Source of the DNA: Pedobacter montanisoli
GTDB lineage: Bacteria; Bacteroidota; Bacteroidia; Sphingobacteriales; Sphingobacteriaceae
Reading direction: 5' to 3'
Assembly (NCBI RefSeq): GCF_022809115.1
Contig: NZ_JALGBH010000002.1
Span: forward strand, 620,001 to 684,000
Length of the DNA: 64,000 nucleotides
Below, piece after piece: positions 54,374 through 62,407 of this stretch. The notes under the pieces were generated by a model. The model was given only the letters and a program-made list of their open reading frames with translations. It was not told the origin of the DNA and searched no databases. A program made the translations under genes and the position numbers. How positions within the stretch are numbered: the stretch's first letter is position 1; each line of letters starts with the position of its first letter.

Positions 54374-55936
54374 ATGAAAAAGACGTTAAAATATTTGTGC
54401 CTATTGGCCATTATAACAAGTGTCATGATGAGCGCATGCAAGCGTGATGCTGATTACATAAAAGGAACTCCAAGTCCTTTTATCTCTAATTTTGACTTAA
54501 AGAAACAATATAAAGAAGCAGACTTACTCCTGAATACTGATATAATGCTTGGTGCAAATTCAATAAAAGGAGTAGTTATATCTGATTATTCATCAGGTAA
54601 TGCACCTAATGGTTTATTGGTTATCCAAAATTCCAGAATGGTGGGTAGCGGAATAGATTCAGTAAGAGGTATGGCGGTTAATATAGGGGCCGATGCTGTA
54701 AAATATGCTATTGGTGATTCTGTACATATTAAAGTTGAAGGAGGAACATTAAAAAGAGTGAATGGTATTTTACAGATTACCGGATTATCATCGGCTGCTG
54801 TAAATAAAGTGGCTTCTGGAAAATCTATAAAAGTGCCTATTGTTAGTTCTGCACAACTGTTGGCAGCGCCTGGAACATACGAGAATACCTTGATCACCAT
54901 GAGTAATACGGTATTGGAGCCAGAACCTGCTCAAGGCGAAACTTATGTAGGAGATAAAACCATTAATGATGGTTTTGGAATAGCCACATTACATACAGAA
55001 GCAACAGCTAACTTTGCCAGCCAACAATTACCTCCAAGTGCCAATTTTACCGGGGTTATTTATTACAATAATCAACGTAAACCACAACTTTGGATCAGAA
55101 ATATAGATGATGCCTTCGAATTACCTTTAATTAAACCATCTCCGGTAATTATTACAGGATATCTTCCTGATCCTCAAGGTACAGATGCTTCTACATCAGC
55201 TCAATATGAATATATACAGTTCATGGCTACTAAAGATATCGATTTTGCTGTAACACCATTTTCTGTTGTAACAAACAATAACGCAGGAGCAGCTACATAT
55301 CCTACCTTAGGATGGGCAACAGGAGGTGTAAGAACATACAAAATTAATCTAACTTCAGGAACAGTCCGTAAAGGAGAGTTTTTCTATGTAGGTGGATCAT
55401 CAAAATTGATATGGGGCGCAGGTTCAACTAATGTTTCAAATGCCAAATGGATTGCTGCAGTTAATTATGCTTCAAATAATGGTGCTGATTTTGGAACTGC
55501 AAATACCAATTTATTAGCCAATAGTGGAAATCCTGCAGGTATTGCCGTATTCGAGGGAACTACAGTTACGGCCAGTTCGGTACCTTTAGATGTAATGATG
55601 TATGGAGGTAGCACACCTATTTCAGGTATGGTTTATTCTGCCGGTCCTCCGGAAGTAGGCTATAGAATTACAAATACTGATTTTTATAGTACTATTAATG
55701 CATCAACGAGAAAACCACAGCCAATCTATGGCGGAGGAAGTAATACAACCAGACTGTCGTTTCAAGCTACTCAGTCAAATCCAACCGGAGGTAGTTTTGT
55801 ACGTCTGGGTGGTATTTACAATCCTGCTACTGGCAGATGGAAAACCGGTAGATCATTGAGAAATATAACAATGTCTTTAACTATGCAGCTTTCTGAATTG
55901 GAAACAGGAGTTGGTATTACAACCCTTGAAAATTAA
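54374..55936 (+). CDS. DUF5689-type surface lipoprotein
   Basis: A 520-residue lipoprotein when started at MKKTLKYLCLLAIITSVMMS; Cys at residue 22 is the lipid anchor (SAC, then KRDADY). A longer upstream start overlaps the SusD stop and is unlikely. The N-terminal part (about 30-245) matches DUF5689, an OB-like fold seen in secreted nuclease and phosphatase neighbours of SusCD pairs (ISNFDLKKQYKEADLLLNTD, SIKGVVISDYSSGNAPNGLL). The C-terminal part is Ser/Gly/Asn-rich and of unknown fold. It is in the susC operon. Confidence 0.85.
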   Translation: MKKTLKYLCLLAIITSVMMSACKRDADYIKGTPSPFISNFDLKKQYKEADLLLNTDIMLGANSIKGVVISDYSSGNAPNGLLVIQNSRMVGSGIDSVRGMAVNIGADAVKYAIGDSVHIKVEGGTLKRVNGILQITGLSSAAVNKVASGKSIKVPIVSSAQLLAAPGTYENTLITMSNTVLEPEPAQGETYVGDKTINDGFGIATLHTEATANFASQQLPPSANFTGVIYYNNQRKPQLWIRNIDDAFELPLIKPSPVIITGYLPDPQGTDASTSAQYEYIQFMATKDIDFAVTPFSVVTNNNAGAATYPTLGWATGGVRTYKINLTSGTVRKGEFFYVGGSSKLIWGAGSTNVSNAKWIAAVNYASNNGADFGTANTNLLANSGNPAGIAVFEGTTVTASSVPLDVMMYGGSTPISGMVYSAGPPEVGYRITNTDFYSTINASTRKPQPIYGGGSNTTRLSFQATQSNPTGGSFVRLGGIYNPATGRWKTGRSLRNITMSLTMQLSELETGVGITTLEN

Positions 55937-55940
55937 TTAA

Positions 55941-57137
55941 ATGAATTCATTTAAAATATATTTTCTCGCTTTATTTCTTGCATTTGCAGGTTGTAAAAAA
56001 ACATCAGAAAATAGTAATAACAATAATAACAACGGAGGTACCGATCAAGGTACCTCTGTTAATTTAACCCTGCCATCTTCTGTTTTTACAGAATTAGATA
56101 AGGTTAGTAAAGGGCAATCTTCAACTGCTATAATGGATAAGCTTATTAGTATGATCAATGCTACACCAGCATCGGCGCATATTTACATGTCCATTTATAT
56201 GTTCGATTACCAACCCTTGATCAATGCCTTAAAAGAAGCTTCAAATAGAGGTGTTTACCTGCATATTATGATTGATAGCAGTATTGATGATTCTATCAAG
56301 CAAAACATGTCTACCATTGGAGTTGTACGAGATTTTGTTAAATCAGGTTCTGAATTGGTTATCGTTACCAATGATGTGAATACATCATCTATCAACCACA
56401 ACAAATTTGTACTGTTCTCAGAACTGAAAACCACAAATGGAAACCTTGAAAATGTAGTGTTTCAAACCTCACACAATTTTACCCTAGATGACTCTAAGAA
56501 AATACAGGATGCAATTATTTTAAATGATATCGGTTTGTACAATGCTTATATAGATTTTTGGAAAGACATCAAGGCAAAATCAACATCGGGCATGAAAGAC
56601 TATTACTATAAAGAGTATAGCGCTACAGATGGAAAAATTAATGCCTATTTCTTTCCCAAAAGACGTAATGGAACCTCATATGGAGAAGATAGCATCATTG
56701 AAATTTTGAATAATATAAGTGATTTGCCTAACGCCACTATTAGAGTGGGCATGTCAGACTGGGTAGCATCTAGAATTAATGTTGCCAATAAATTAAGTGA
56801 GCTTTTAGATAAAGGAGCTAAAGTAGAAATCGTGGTTAAAAATAAAATTGACAGCGAAATACAAACAGTATTAAAAAGCATGGAACAGCGTGGAGCAACT
56901 GTTAAGATGTATAATATCTCGCAGACTAACATCCACTCTAAATTTTTAATGATAGATGGCAAGTATAAAGGTGAGCAATGCAAGATTATAGCTACAGGAA
57001 GTCATAATTATACCACAAATGCACTTAGAAATAATAATGAAACTTTAGTTTTACTGAAAAATTATACAGAAATATATAACAACTATTTAAACTATTATAC
57101 CGAAATGAAAAAGCTACCCGGTATAACTATAAATTGA
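55941..57137 (+). CDS. Phospholipase D-like lipoprotein
   Basis: A 398-residue lipoprotein (lipobox FAGC, Cys at residue 18, followed by an Asn-rich linker). Residues about 60-395 form two PLD domains. The second HKD motif is intact: HSKFLMID (about 331-338) with ATGSHNYT after it. The first reads HNKFVLFS (about 153-160), keeping His and Lys but not the Asp, and QTSHNFT follows. PLD proteins cleave phosphodiester bonds in phospholipids or nucleic acids. The gene lies 4 bases after the DUF5689 gene. Confidence 0.9.
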   Translation: MNSFKIYFLALFLAFAGCKKTSENSNNNNNNGGTDQGTSVNLTLPSSVFTELDKVSKGQSSTAIMDKLISMINATPASAHIYMSIYMFDYQPLINALKEASNRGVYLHIMIDSSIDDSIKQNMSTIGVVRDFVKSGSELVIVTNDVNTSSINHNKFVLFSELKTTNGNLENVVFQTSHNFTLDDSKKIQDAIILNDIGLYNAYIDFWKDIKAKSTSGMKDYYYKEYSATDGKINAYFFPKRRNGTSYGEDSIIEILNNISDLPNATIRVGMSDWVASRINVANKLSELLDKGAKVEIVVKNKIDSEIQTVLKSMEQRGATVKMYNISQTNIHSKFLMIDGKYKGEQCKIIATGSHNYTTNALRNNNETLVLLKNYTEIYNNYLNYYTEMKKLPGITIN

Positions 57138-57150
57138 TTTTGAACCACAG

Positions 57151-58569
57151 ATGAAAAGAAGAGAATTTGTAAAAGGCTTTGGTTTACTTGCCGGTGGCAT
57201 GGTAATCAGTCTTAAATTAAACGCTTTCGATAGATTTTTAAATGCAGATACGTTAAAAGGTAGAGTAACAGATGGTAAGAAGGGTATAGCGAATGCTGTT
57301 TTATCAGATGGATTTGAAGTTGTACAAACCAATAAAGATGGTTATTACACCATTAAATTAAGTGAAAAATCAGAATTCTTATTTTTAAGCACACCTTCGG
57401 GATACGAGTTCAAGGTAGATGGAGGCAGTATCAACAGGCAGTACGAAAACATCAGTAGTATAAATGAGTTTGATTTTACCTTAAAAAAACTTAGCAAAGA
57501 CGATAATAAACATCATTTTATTATTTGGGCAGATCCACAGGTAAAGAATAAAAAAGATGTAGAACAGATGATGGCTACTTCTGTTCCTGATACCAGAAAA
57601 GTGGTTGAAAGCTTGGGTAAAGATGCCTTAGTACATGGCATAGGTGTAGGCGATTTGGTATGGGACAACCTGCCTTTATTTGAATCTTATAATAAAGCTG
57701 TTGCCGAAATGGGCATACCTTTCTTTCAATGTTTAGGTAACCATGACATGGATTACCGCCAGGGAGGGGATGAAACTTCTGACCGTACATTTAAAAAATA
57801 TTTCGGGCCAACTTATTATTCATTTAACAGAGGAAAAGCGCACTATATCGTATTAGATGATGTACGCTATTTAGGTACAGAGCGTAATTATGATGGCTAT
57901 ATTACAGAAGAGCAATTGGCTTGGATGGAAAAAGACCTCAAGTTTGTAGATAAGAATGCGTTGGTTATTGTTAATGCGCATATACCTATCCATAACAGCG
58001 TAAAAAACAATAAAGATTTTTATAAATTACTTAAAGCTTATAAAAATGCCCATGTCATGTCTGGACACACCCACTACAATCGAAATGTGATCAAAGAAGG
58101 CGTTTTTGAGCATAACCATGGTGCAGTTTGTGGAGCTTGGTGGACAGGACCAATCTGTGAAGATGGCACACCTCGTGGATATGGTGTTTATGAAGTAAAT
58201 GGAAATGAACTGAAATGGTACTATAAAGGAACCGGACAGGAACGTACTTACCAAATTTCATTAGATGTAGAGAAATTAACCGGAAACAACAGGGTAATAG
58301 CCAATGTTTGGAATTATGACCCTAAGTGGAAGATAGAATATTATTTGGATGGTAAATTGATGGGAGATATGCCGCAACAAAAAGGCTACGATCCAGAAGC
58401 AGTAAGACTCTATAAAGGGCCAGAACTACCTGCATCGAGAGGTTTTGCAGAACCTAAAAGTACTGATCACTTATTTATGGTACATTGCGGCCCCGAAGTA
58501 AAAGAAGTTAAGGTGGTTGCAACAGACCGTTTCGGAGAAAAATTTGTAGCGATTAAAAACATAATTTAA
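57151..58569 (+). CDS. Tat-exported calcineurin-like metallophosphoesterase
   Basis: A 472-residue phosphoesterase. The N-terminus MKRREFVKGFGLLAGGM has a twin-arginine motif (RREFVK). A small Ig-like N-terminal domain (LKGRVTDGKKGIANAVLSDG) precedes the metal-binding core: WADPQV (about residue 125, with Gln where His is usual), GVGDLVWDN (about 164), CLGNHDMDY (about 193), NAHIPIH (about 280) and MSGHTHYNRN (about 302). A C-terminal beta domain completes the usual MetallophosN/C arrangement. The product is probably periplasmic, or membrane-anchored at its N-terminus. It lies 13 bases after the PLD gene. Confidence 0.92.
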   Translation: MKRREFVKGFGLLAGGMVISLKLNAFDRFLNADTLKGRVTDGKKGIANAVLSDGFEVVQTNKDGYYTIKLSEKSEFLFLSTPSGYEFKVDGGSINRQYENISSINEFDFTLKKLSKDDNKHHFIIWADPQVKNKKDVEQMMATSVPDTRKVVESLGKDALVHGIGVGDLVWDNLPLFESYNKAVAEMGIPFFQCLGNHDMDYRQGGDETSDRTFKKYFGPTYYSFNRGKAHYIVLDDVRYLGTERNYDGYITEEQLAWMEKDLKFVDKNALVIVNAHIPIHNSVKNNKDFYKLLKAYKNAHVMSGHTHYNRNVIKEGVFEHNHGAVCGAWWTGPICEDGTPRGYGVYEVNGNELKWYYKGTGQERTYQISLDVEKLTGNNRVIANVWNYDPKWKIEYYLDGKLMGDMPQQKGYDPEAVRLYKGPELPASRGFAEPKSTDHLFMVHCGPEVKEVKVVATDRFGEKFVAIKNII

Positions 58570-58579
58570 AACCAGATCA

Positions 58580-59482
58580 ATGAAAAAGATAATATATCCA
58601 CTTTGTATCGCAGCTTTGGCATTCAATGCTTGTTCTATAAATAAGAACGTAAAAACTGAAAATAGCCAGTTTCCTTCATTTAGCGCCGAAGCCCATAGAG
58701 GGGGTAGAGGTTTGATGCCTGAGAATACGATCATAGCCATGAAAGATGCGCTAACTTATGGCAACATTACCACGCTTGAAATGGATACGCATATTACAAA
58801 AGATGGGAAAGTTGTGGTTTCGCACGATGATTATCTAAGCCCTTCTTTTATGCGCATGCCTGATGGAAAAGACATTCCAGCTAAAGATTCCAAAAAGTAT
58901 GCAATACTGGATATGACCTATGATTATCTGAAAACATTTGATAATGGTTCAAAACCTAACAAAGATTTTCCCCAGCAAAAAAAGATAAAGACTTATATCC
59001 CTTTACTGGCCGATCTAATAGATAGCGTACAGCACGATATAAAAGTTAATAACAGGAAACAATGTTTCTATAACATTGAAACAAAATCTACCGAAAAAGG
59101 AGATGATGTTACCAATCCTAAGCCTGAGATTTTTGTAAAATTGCTAATGGATGTGATCGAGAGCAAAAATATTACTCCTTATGTGGTTATCCAGTCATTT
59201 GATAAAAGAACCATTCAGATTATCCATAAGAAATACCCTAAAGTAAGGACTTCTTATCTGGTAAGTAATAAAAAAACATACGAAGAAAATATGGCCGATC
59301 TAGGTTTTAAACCTTTTATATTAAGCCCTAATTCTAATATGGTTGATGCCGAACTGGTAAAAAAAGCACACGCTGATGGAGTTAAGGTTGTGCCTTGGAC
59401 GGTAAATACCAAAGAGGAAATTGAAAAACTGCGTAATTTAAAAGTGGATGGGATTATATCTGATTATCCAAATCTTTTGTAA
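58580..59482 (+). CDS. Glycerophosphodiester phosphodiesterase lipoprotein
   Basis: A 300-residue GDPD-family enzyme with a lipobox (FNAC, Cys at residue 18). The catalytic motifs are AHRGGRGLMPENT (about 37-49), LEMDTHITKDGKVVVSHDDY (about 63-82; metal Glu/Asp and general acid His) and VVPWTVNTKEEIEKL near 272. It hydrolyses deacylated phospholipids such as glycerophosphocholine to glycerol-3-phosphate and an alcohol, the role of GlpQ outside the cytoplasm. It lies 10 bases after the metallophosphoesterase and is separated from glpT by a hairpin. Confidence 0.94.
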   Translation: MKKIIYPLCIAALAFNACSINKNVKTENSQFPSFSAEAHRGGRGLMPENTIIAMKDALTYGNITTLEMDTHITKDGKVVVSHDDYLSPSFMRMPDGKDIPAKDSKKYAILDMTYDYLKTFDNGSKPNKDFPQQKKIKTYIPLLADLIDSVQHDIKVNNRKQCFYNIETKSTEKGDDVTNPKPEIFVKLLMDVIESKNITPYVVIQSFDKRTIQIIHKKYPKVRTSYLVSNKKTYEENMADLGFKPFILSPNSNMVDAELVKKAHADGVKVVPWTVNTKEEIEKLRNLKVDGIISDYPNLL

Positions 59483-59501
59483 TAACTAAGGCATGTCTTT
59501 C

Positions 59502-59537
59502 AAAAAATCTACTGGTTTTAAAATCAGTAGATTTTTG
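59502..59537 (+). terminator. Hairpin between the GDPD gene and glpT
   Basis: AAAAATCTACTG pairs with CAGTAGATTTTT over 12 bases with a 9-base loop, then GAGTTTAT. It may end the susC operon or act as an attenuating hairpin before glpT, whose ATG is 40 bases further on. Confidence 0.65.
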
Positions 59538-59576
59538 AGTTTATAATAAATAAATCAACTAACTACTACTAAATAT

Positions 59577-60926
59577 ATGATTTTTAATTTTTTAAAACCT
59601 GCGGCACATAAACCAATCAAAGCCAAAGAGGAAGTGAATTCTTCTTATTGGAAATTACGTTTACAGGTTTTTGCTGGTATTTTTATCGGATATACAGCTT
59701 ATTATTTTGTAAGGAAAAACTTCTCATTTGCTATTAAAGACCTACAAGAATTGGGTTATACCAAAGGGCAGTTGGGTTTGGCCATGTCGGCACTTTCTAT
59801 TGCTTATGGTTTTAGCAAATTCTTTATGGGTAACGTTTCAGATAGGAGCAATGCCCGTTACTTTTTAGCAGTAGGTCTCATCTTATCATCATTAACCATG
59901 ATCTGTATGGGCTTTTTCCCTTTTGCTACATCCTCTGTTACGGTCATGTTTGTTCTTTTATTTATAAACGGGTGGTTTCAGGGTATGGGATGGCCAGCCT
60001 GTGGTCGTGTGGTGGTGCACTGGTATTCTGTAAAAGAACGCGGAACTGCAATGTCTATATGGAACCTGGCACATAATATGGGTGGGTTTTTAGTAGGGCC
60101 TTTAACCATTTGGGGTGTAGAGCTGTTTATGGATTGGCATGCCAGACTGTACTTTCCGGGTTTGATCGCTATCGTTTTTTCATTGATCGCTATTTTGTTC
60201 ATTAGGGATACACCTCAATCTTGCGGTTTGCCGCCAATAGAAGAATACAATAATGATTACCCTAAAACATACGACGCTTCGCAAGAAAAGGAGTTTACTG
60301 CAAAAGAGATATTTTTAAAGTATGTGCTGAACAATAAAATGCTTTGGTACATTGCCATAGCTAACGCTTTTGTTTATTTGGTGCGTAATGGTATTGTGAA
60401 TTGGGCACCTACTTTTTTACAAGAAGCCAAACATTACACCCCTGCTCAGGCTGCATGGTCGGCATCATTTTATGAACTGGCAGCTATACCGGGTACCATA
60501 TTATGCGGTTTATTGAGCGATAAGATTTTTAAAGGCAGAAGAGCACCTGCAACTATTATCTATATGGCACTAACATTTGTAGCAGTATTTGTTTACTGGA
60601 AAACTGCTGGTGCAGAAACCTGGCTGGTTAACGTAGCTTTATGGGCAATAGGTTTTTTAATCTATGGTCCGGTTATGCTGATTGGTGTACAGGCTTTAGA
60701 CTTGGTGCCTAAAAAAGCTGCAGGAACAGCAGCAGGTTTAACGGGTCTTTTTGGTTATTTTATTGGAGATTTATTGGCAAATGCTGCATTAGGAAGCTTG
60801 GTAGATAACTCAGGCTGGGATAATTGCTTTATTGCCATTTTGGTTTCTTGTGTATTGGCTATATTGTTTACTGCCTTTACCTGGAACAGAGAAAAAAGAA
60901 ATTTATCAGAAAATATAATTGAATAA
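59577..60926 (+). CDS. glpT: Glycerol-3-phosphate transporter (MFS, OPA family)
   Basis: A 449-residue antiporter close to the length of E. coli GlpT (452). The opening SSYWKLRLQVFAGIFIGYTAYY and YYFVRKNFSFAIKDL are typical; the MFS loop GNVSDRSNARYFL follows near residue 83 and the GWPACGRVVVHWYSVKERGTAM segment near 145. It exchanges glycerol-3-phosphate for inorganic phosphate at the cytoplasmic membrane. It follows the GDPD gene and is followed, 2 bases later, by an SGNH hydrolase gene. Confidence 0.94.
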   Translation: MIFNFLKPAAHKPIKAKEEVNSSYWKLRLQVFAGIFIGYTAYYFVRKNFSFAIKDLQELGYTKGQLGLAMSALSIAYGFSKFFMGNVSDRSNARYFLAVGLILSSLTMICMGFFPFATSSVTVMFVLLFINGWFQGMGWPACGRVVVHWYSVKERGTAMSIWNLAHNMGGFLVGPLTIWGVELFMDWHARLYFPGLIAIVFSLIAILFIRDTPQSCGLPPIEEYNNDYPKTYDASQEKEFTAKEIFLKYVLNNKMLWYIAIANAFVYLVRNGIVNWAPTFLQEAKHYTPAQAAWSASFYELAAIPGTILCGLLSDKIFKGRRAPATIIYMALTFVAVFVYWKTAGAETWLVNVALWAIGFLIYGPVMLIGVQALDLVPKKAAGTAAGLTGLFGYFIGDLLANAALGSLVDNSGWDNCFIAILVSCVLAILFTAFTWNREKRNLSENIIE

Positions 60927-60928
60927 AA

Positions 60929-61612
60929 ATGAGAAGCATAATTTGTAAACTGGTTTTCGCTTTTTTGATTGTTGGCTCTGGTGTTGCCAAGTCTCAGACT
61001 TTACAATGGGACAGCACTTTTAGACCTACAAAATATAAAGAGCAGGTTCTTAAATTTAAAGAAGACACCATACGTAAAAACAACTTCGTCTTTTTGGGCA
61101 ATAGCATTACCGCCGGTACAGATTGGGGTAAATTGTTGAATATAGATAATGCTAAACAACGAGGTATCTCGGGCGATATTACTTTTGGGGTGCTTGAACG
61201 TTTACAGGATATTATAGATTCAAAACCTACTAAAATTTTTATTCTGATTGGTATAAATGATGTTTCCAGAAACATACCTGATAGCATCATATTGGATAAT
61301 TACCATAAAATACTTAAACGTATTGTTAAAGGTTCGCCTAAAACCAAAATTTATTTCAATACTTTGTTGCCTGTAAACGCTGCTTTTGAAAAGTTTAAGA
61401 ACCATTATAACAAAGATCAGCACATCCTCTATTTGAACGAACAGATTAGAAAGTTAAAGTATAAGAACCTAACTATTATAGATTTATATCCGCAATTCTT
61501 GGATGAGAATAACCATTTAAAATCAGCTTATACCAAAGATGGTTTGCATCTCAATAATGAAGGCTATGAAGTATGGAAAAATGTGATTATCAAGGGTAAA
61601 TACCTCAATTAG
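60929..61612 (+). CDS. SGNH/GDSL-family secreted hydrolase
   Basis: A 227-residue protein with signal peptide (residues 1-23 ending KSQ) and the four SGNH blocks: FLGNSITAG (Ser at about 57), GISGDITFG (about 77), LIGINDVSR (about 103) and DGLHLNNEGY (about 207). This is an esterase/lipase or acylhydrolase fold, as in sialate esterases and lysophospholipases. Being cotranscribed with glpT suggests deacylation of a phospholipid-derived substrate, but the reaction is inferred from position. A 110-base convergent gap follows. Confidence 0.9.
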   Translation: MRSIICKLVFAFLIVGSGVAKSQTLQWDSTFRPTKYKEQVLKFKEDTIRKNNFVFLGNSITAGTDWGKLLNIDNAKQRGISGDITFGVLERLQDIIDSKPTKIFILIGINDVSRNIPDSIILDNYHKILKRIVKGSPKTKIYFNTLLPVNAAFEKFKNHYNKDQHILYLNEQIRKLKYKNLTIIDLYPQFLDENNHLKSAYTKDGLHLNNEGYEVWKNVIIKGKYLN

Positions 61613-61622
61613 AAAAATAAAA

Positions 61623-61709
61623 GGGCTTGTATAAAAGCTTTTGAACAATGAAAATATTGCAAAAAGAAACTTGGAAACTTAACTGCAATAGCTTTAATTA
61701 TACAAGCCC
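61623..61709. terminator. Long nested inverted repeat between convergent genes
   Basis: Outer arms GGGCTTGTATAA (61623-61634) and TTATACAAGCCC (61698-61709) pair over 12 bases. Inside, AAAGCT pairs with AGCTTT, and ATTGCA (61656) with TGCAAT (61884 minus 200, i.e. 61684-61689), giving a multi-stem hairpin. It follows the SGNH gene on the plus strand and the 61722 gene on the minus strand and probably terminates both. Confidence 0.6.
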
Positions 61710-61721
61710 AAAATTGTTAAA

Positions 61722-62099
61722 CTACATTTCCTGTTTTAGAGGAGCTTTTTTGTTCCTTTCCTTTTTTTGAGCAGGATGATGCTCTTTTTTTAAAGCCTTA
61801 AAATTTTTAAGCTGCTCAGCAGTTAAAACAGCTTCAATTTTAGCCTGCCTTTCGTTAATATATTTCTTTCTGTTTTCTGTGTCTTGTTTCCGACGTTTTA
61901 CGTTTTCATTCAAGGCCTTTAATTCAATTTGCTTGATTTTGTCTTTCTGCTCATTACTTAAAGACAATTTCTCCTGAAGTCTGGCAGCATATCGATCTGC
62001 TTTTTCTTCTGGTGTAGCCCGATTATATTTTTGTTGCTGGGCATAGCTACTGGTGATGAACAGTATCGTAATAGCGAATAAATAAAATACTTTTTTCAT
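61722..62099 (-). CDS. Small secreted DUF4890-like protein
   Basis: A 125-residue protein with signal peptide (cleavage after SYA) and a basic, charged mature part. The motif ATPEEKADRYAARLQEKLSL followed by SNEQKDKIKQIELKAL resembles DUF4890, small periplasmic helical proteins with Spy-like character. The tail is Lys-rich. It lies divergent from the glycine-rich gene at 62408 and convergent with the SGNH gene. Function is not established. Confidence 0.75.
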   Translation of the reverse strand: MKKVFYLFAITILFITSSYAQQQKYNRATPEEKADRYAARLQEKLSLSNEQKDKIKQIELKALNENVKRRKQDTENRKKYINERQAKIEAVLTAEQLKNFKALKKEHHPAQKKERNKKAPLKQEM

Positions 62100-62407
62100 A
62101 ACTAAAAGGATTCAGGGTTTTTATAGAATAGATAGGTTTAAATGCTAATCGTTTAATATGCAAGGTGTTAAAATCTGTTAAAAATTACAGGGATTTTTAA
62201 AAAGTAGGCTTAGTAATTTTTTGAGTATATTTTTCCCCATAATAATGCTAAGAGTATTAAATTAAGATTAATTTTGTGGAGAAAATTTCTTACTTGTAGA
62301 ATATTTTTTACATTAGTGAACTAAACAACAAACTGTTTATAAATACACAATTTTATTTTCTGGTGCTGTTTTAACAGGTGGTGTTGTGCATTTGATTTTT
62401 TTAGCCT
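62100..62407. promoter_or_regulatory. Divergent AT-rich gap with a promoter-like element
   Basis: The 308 bases hold no gene. TAATTTTG at 62269-62276 matches TAnnTTTG and would give the glycine-rich gene a leader of about 125 bases. A second candidate TGCATTTG (62387-62394, one mismatch) lies just before its ATG. Confidence 0.35.
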
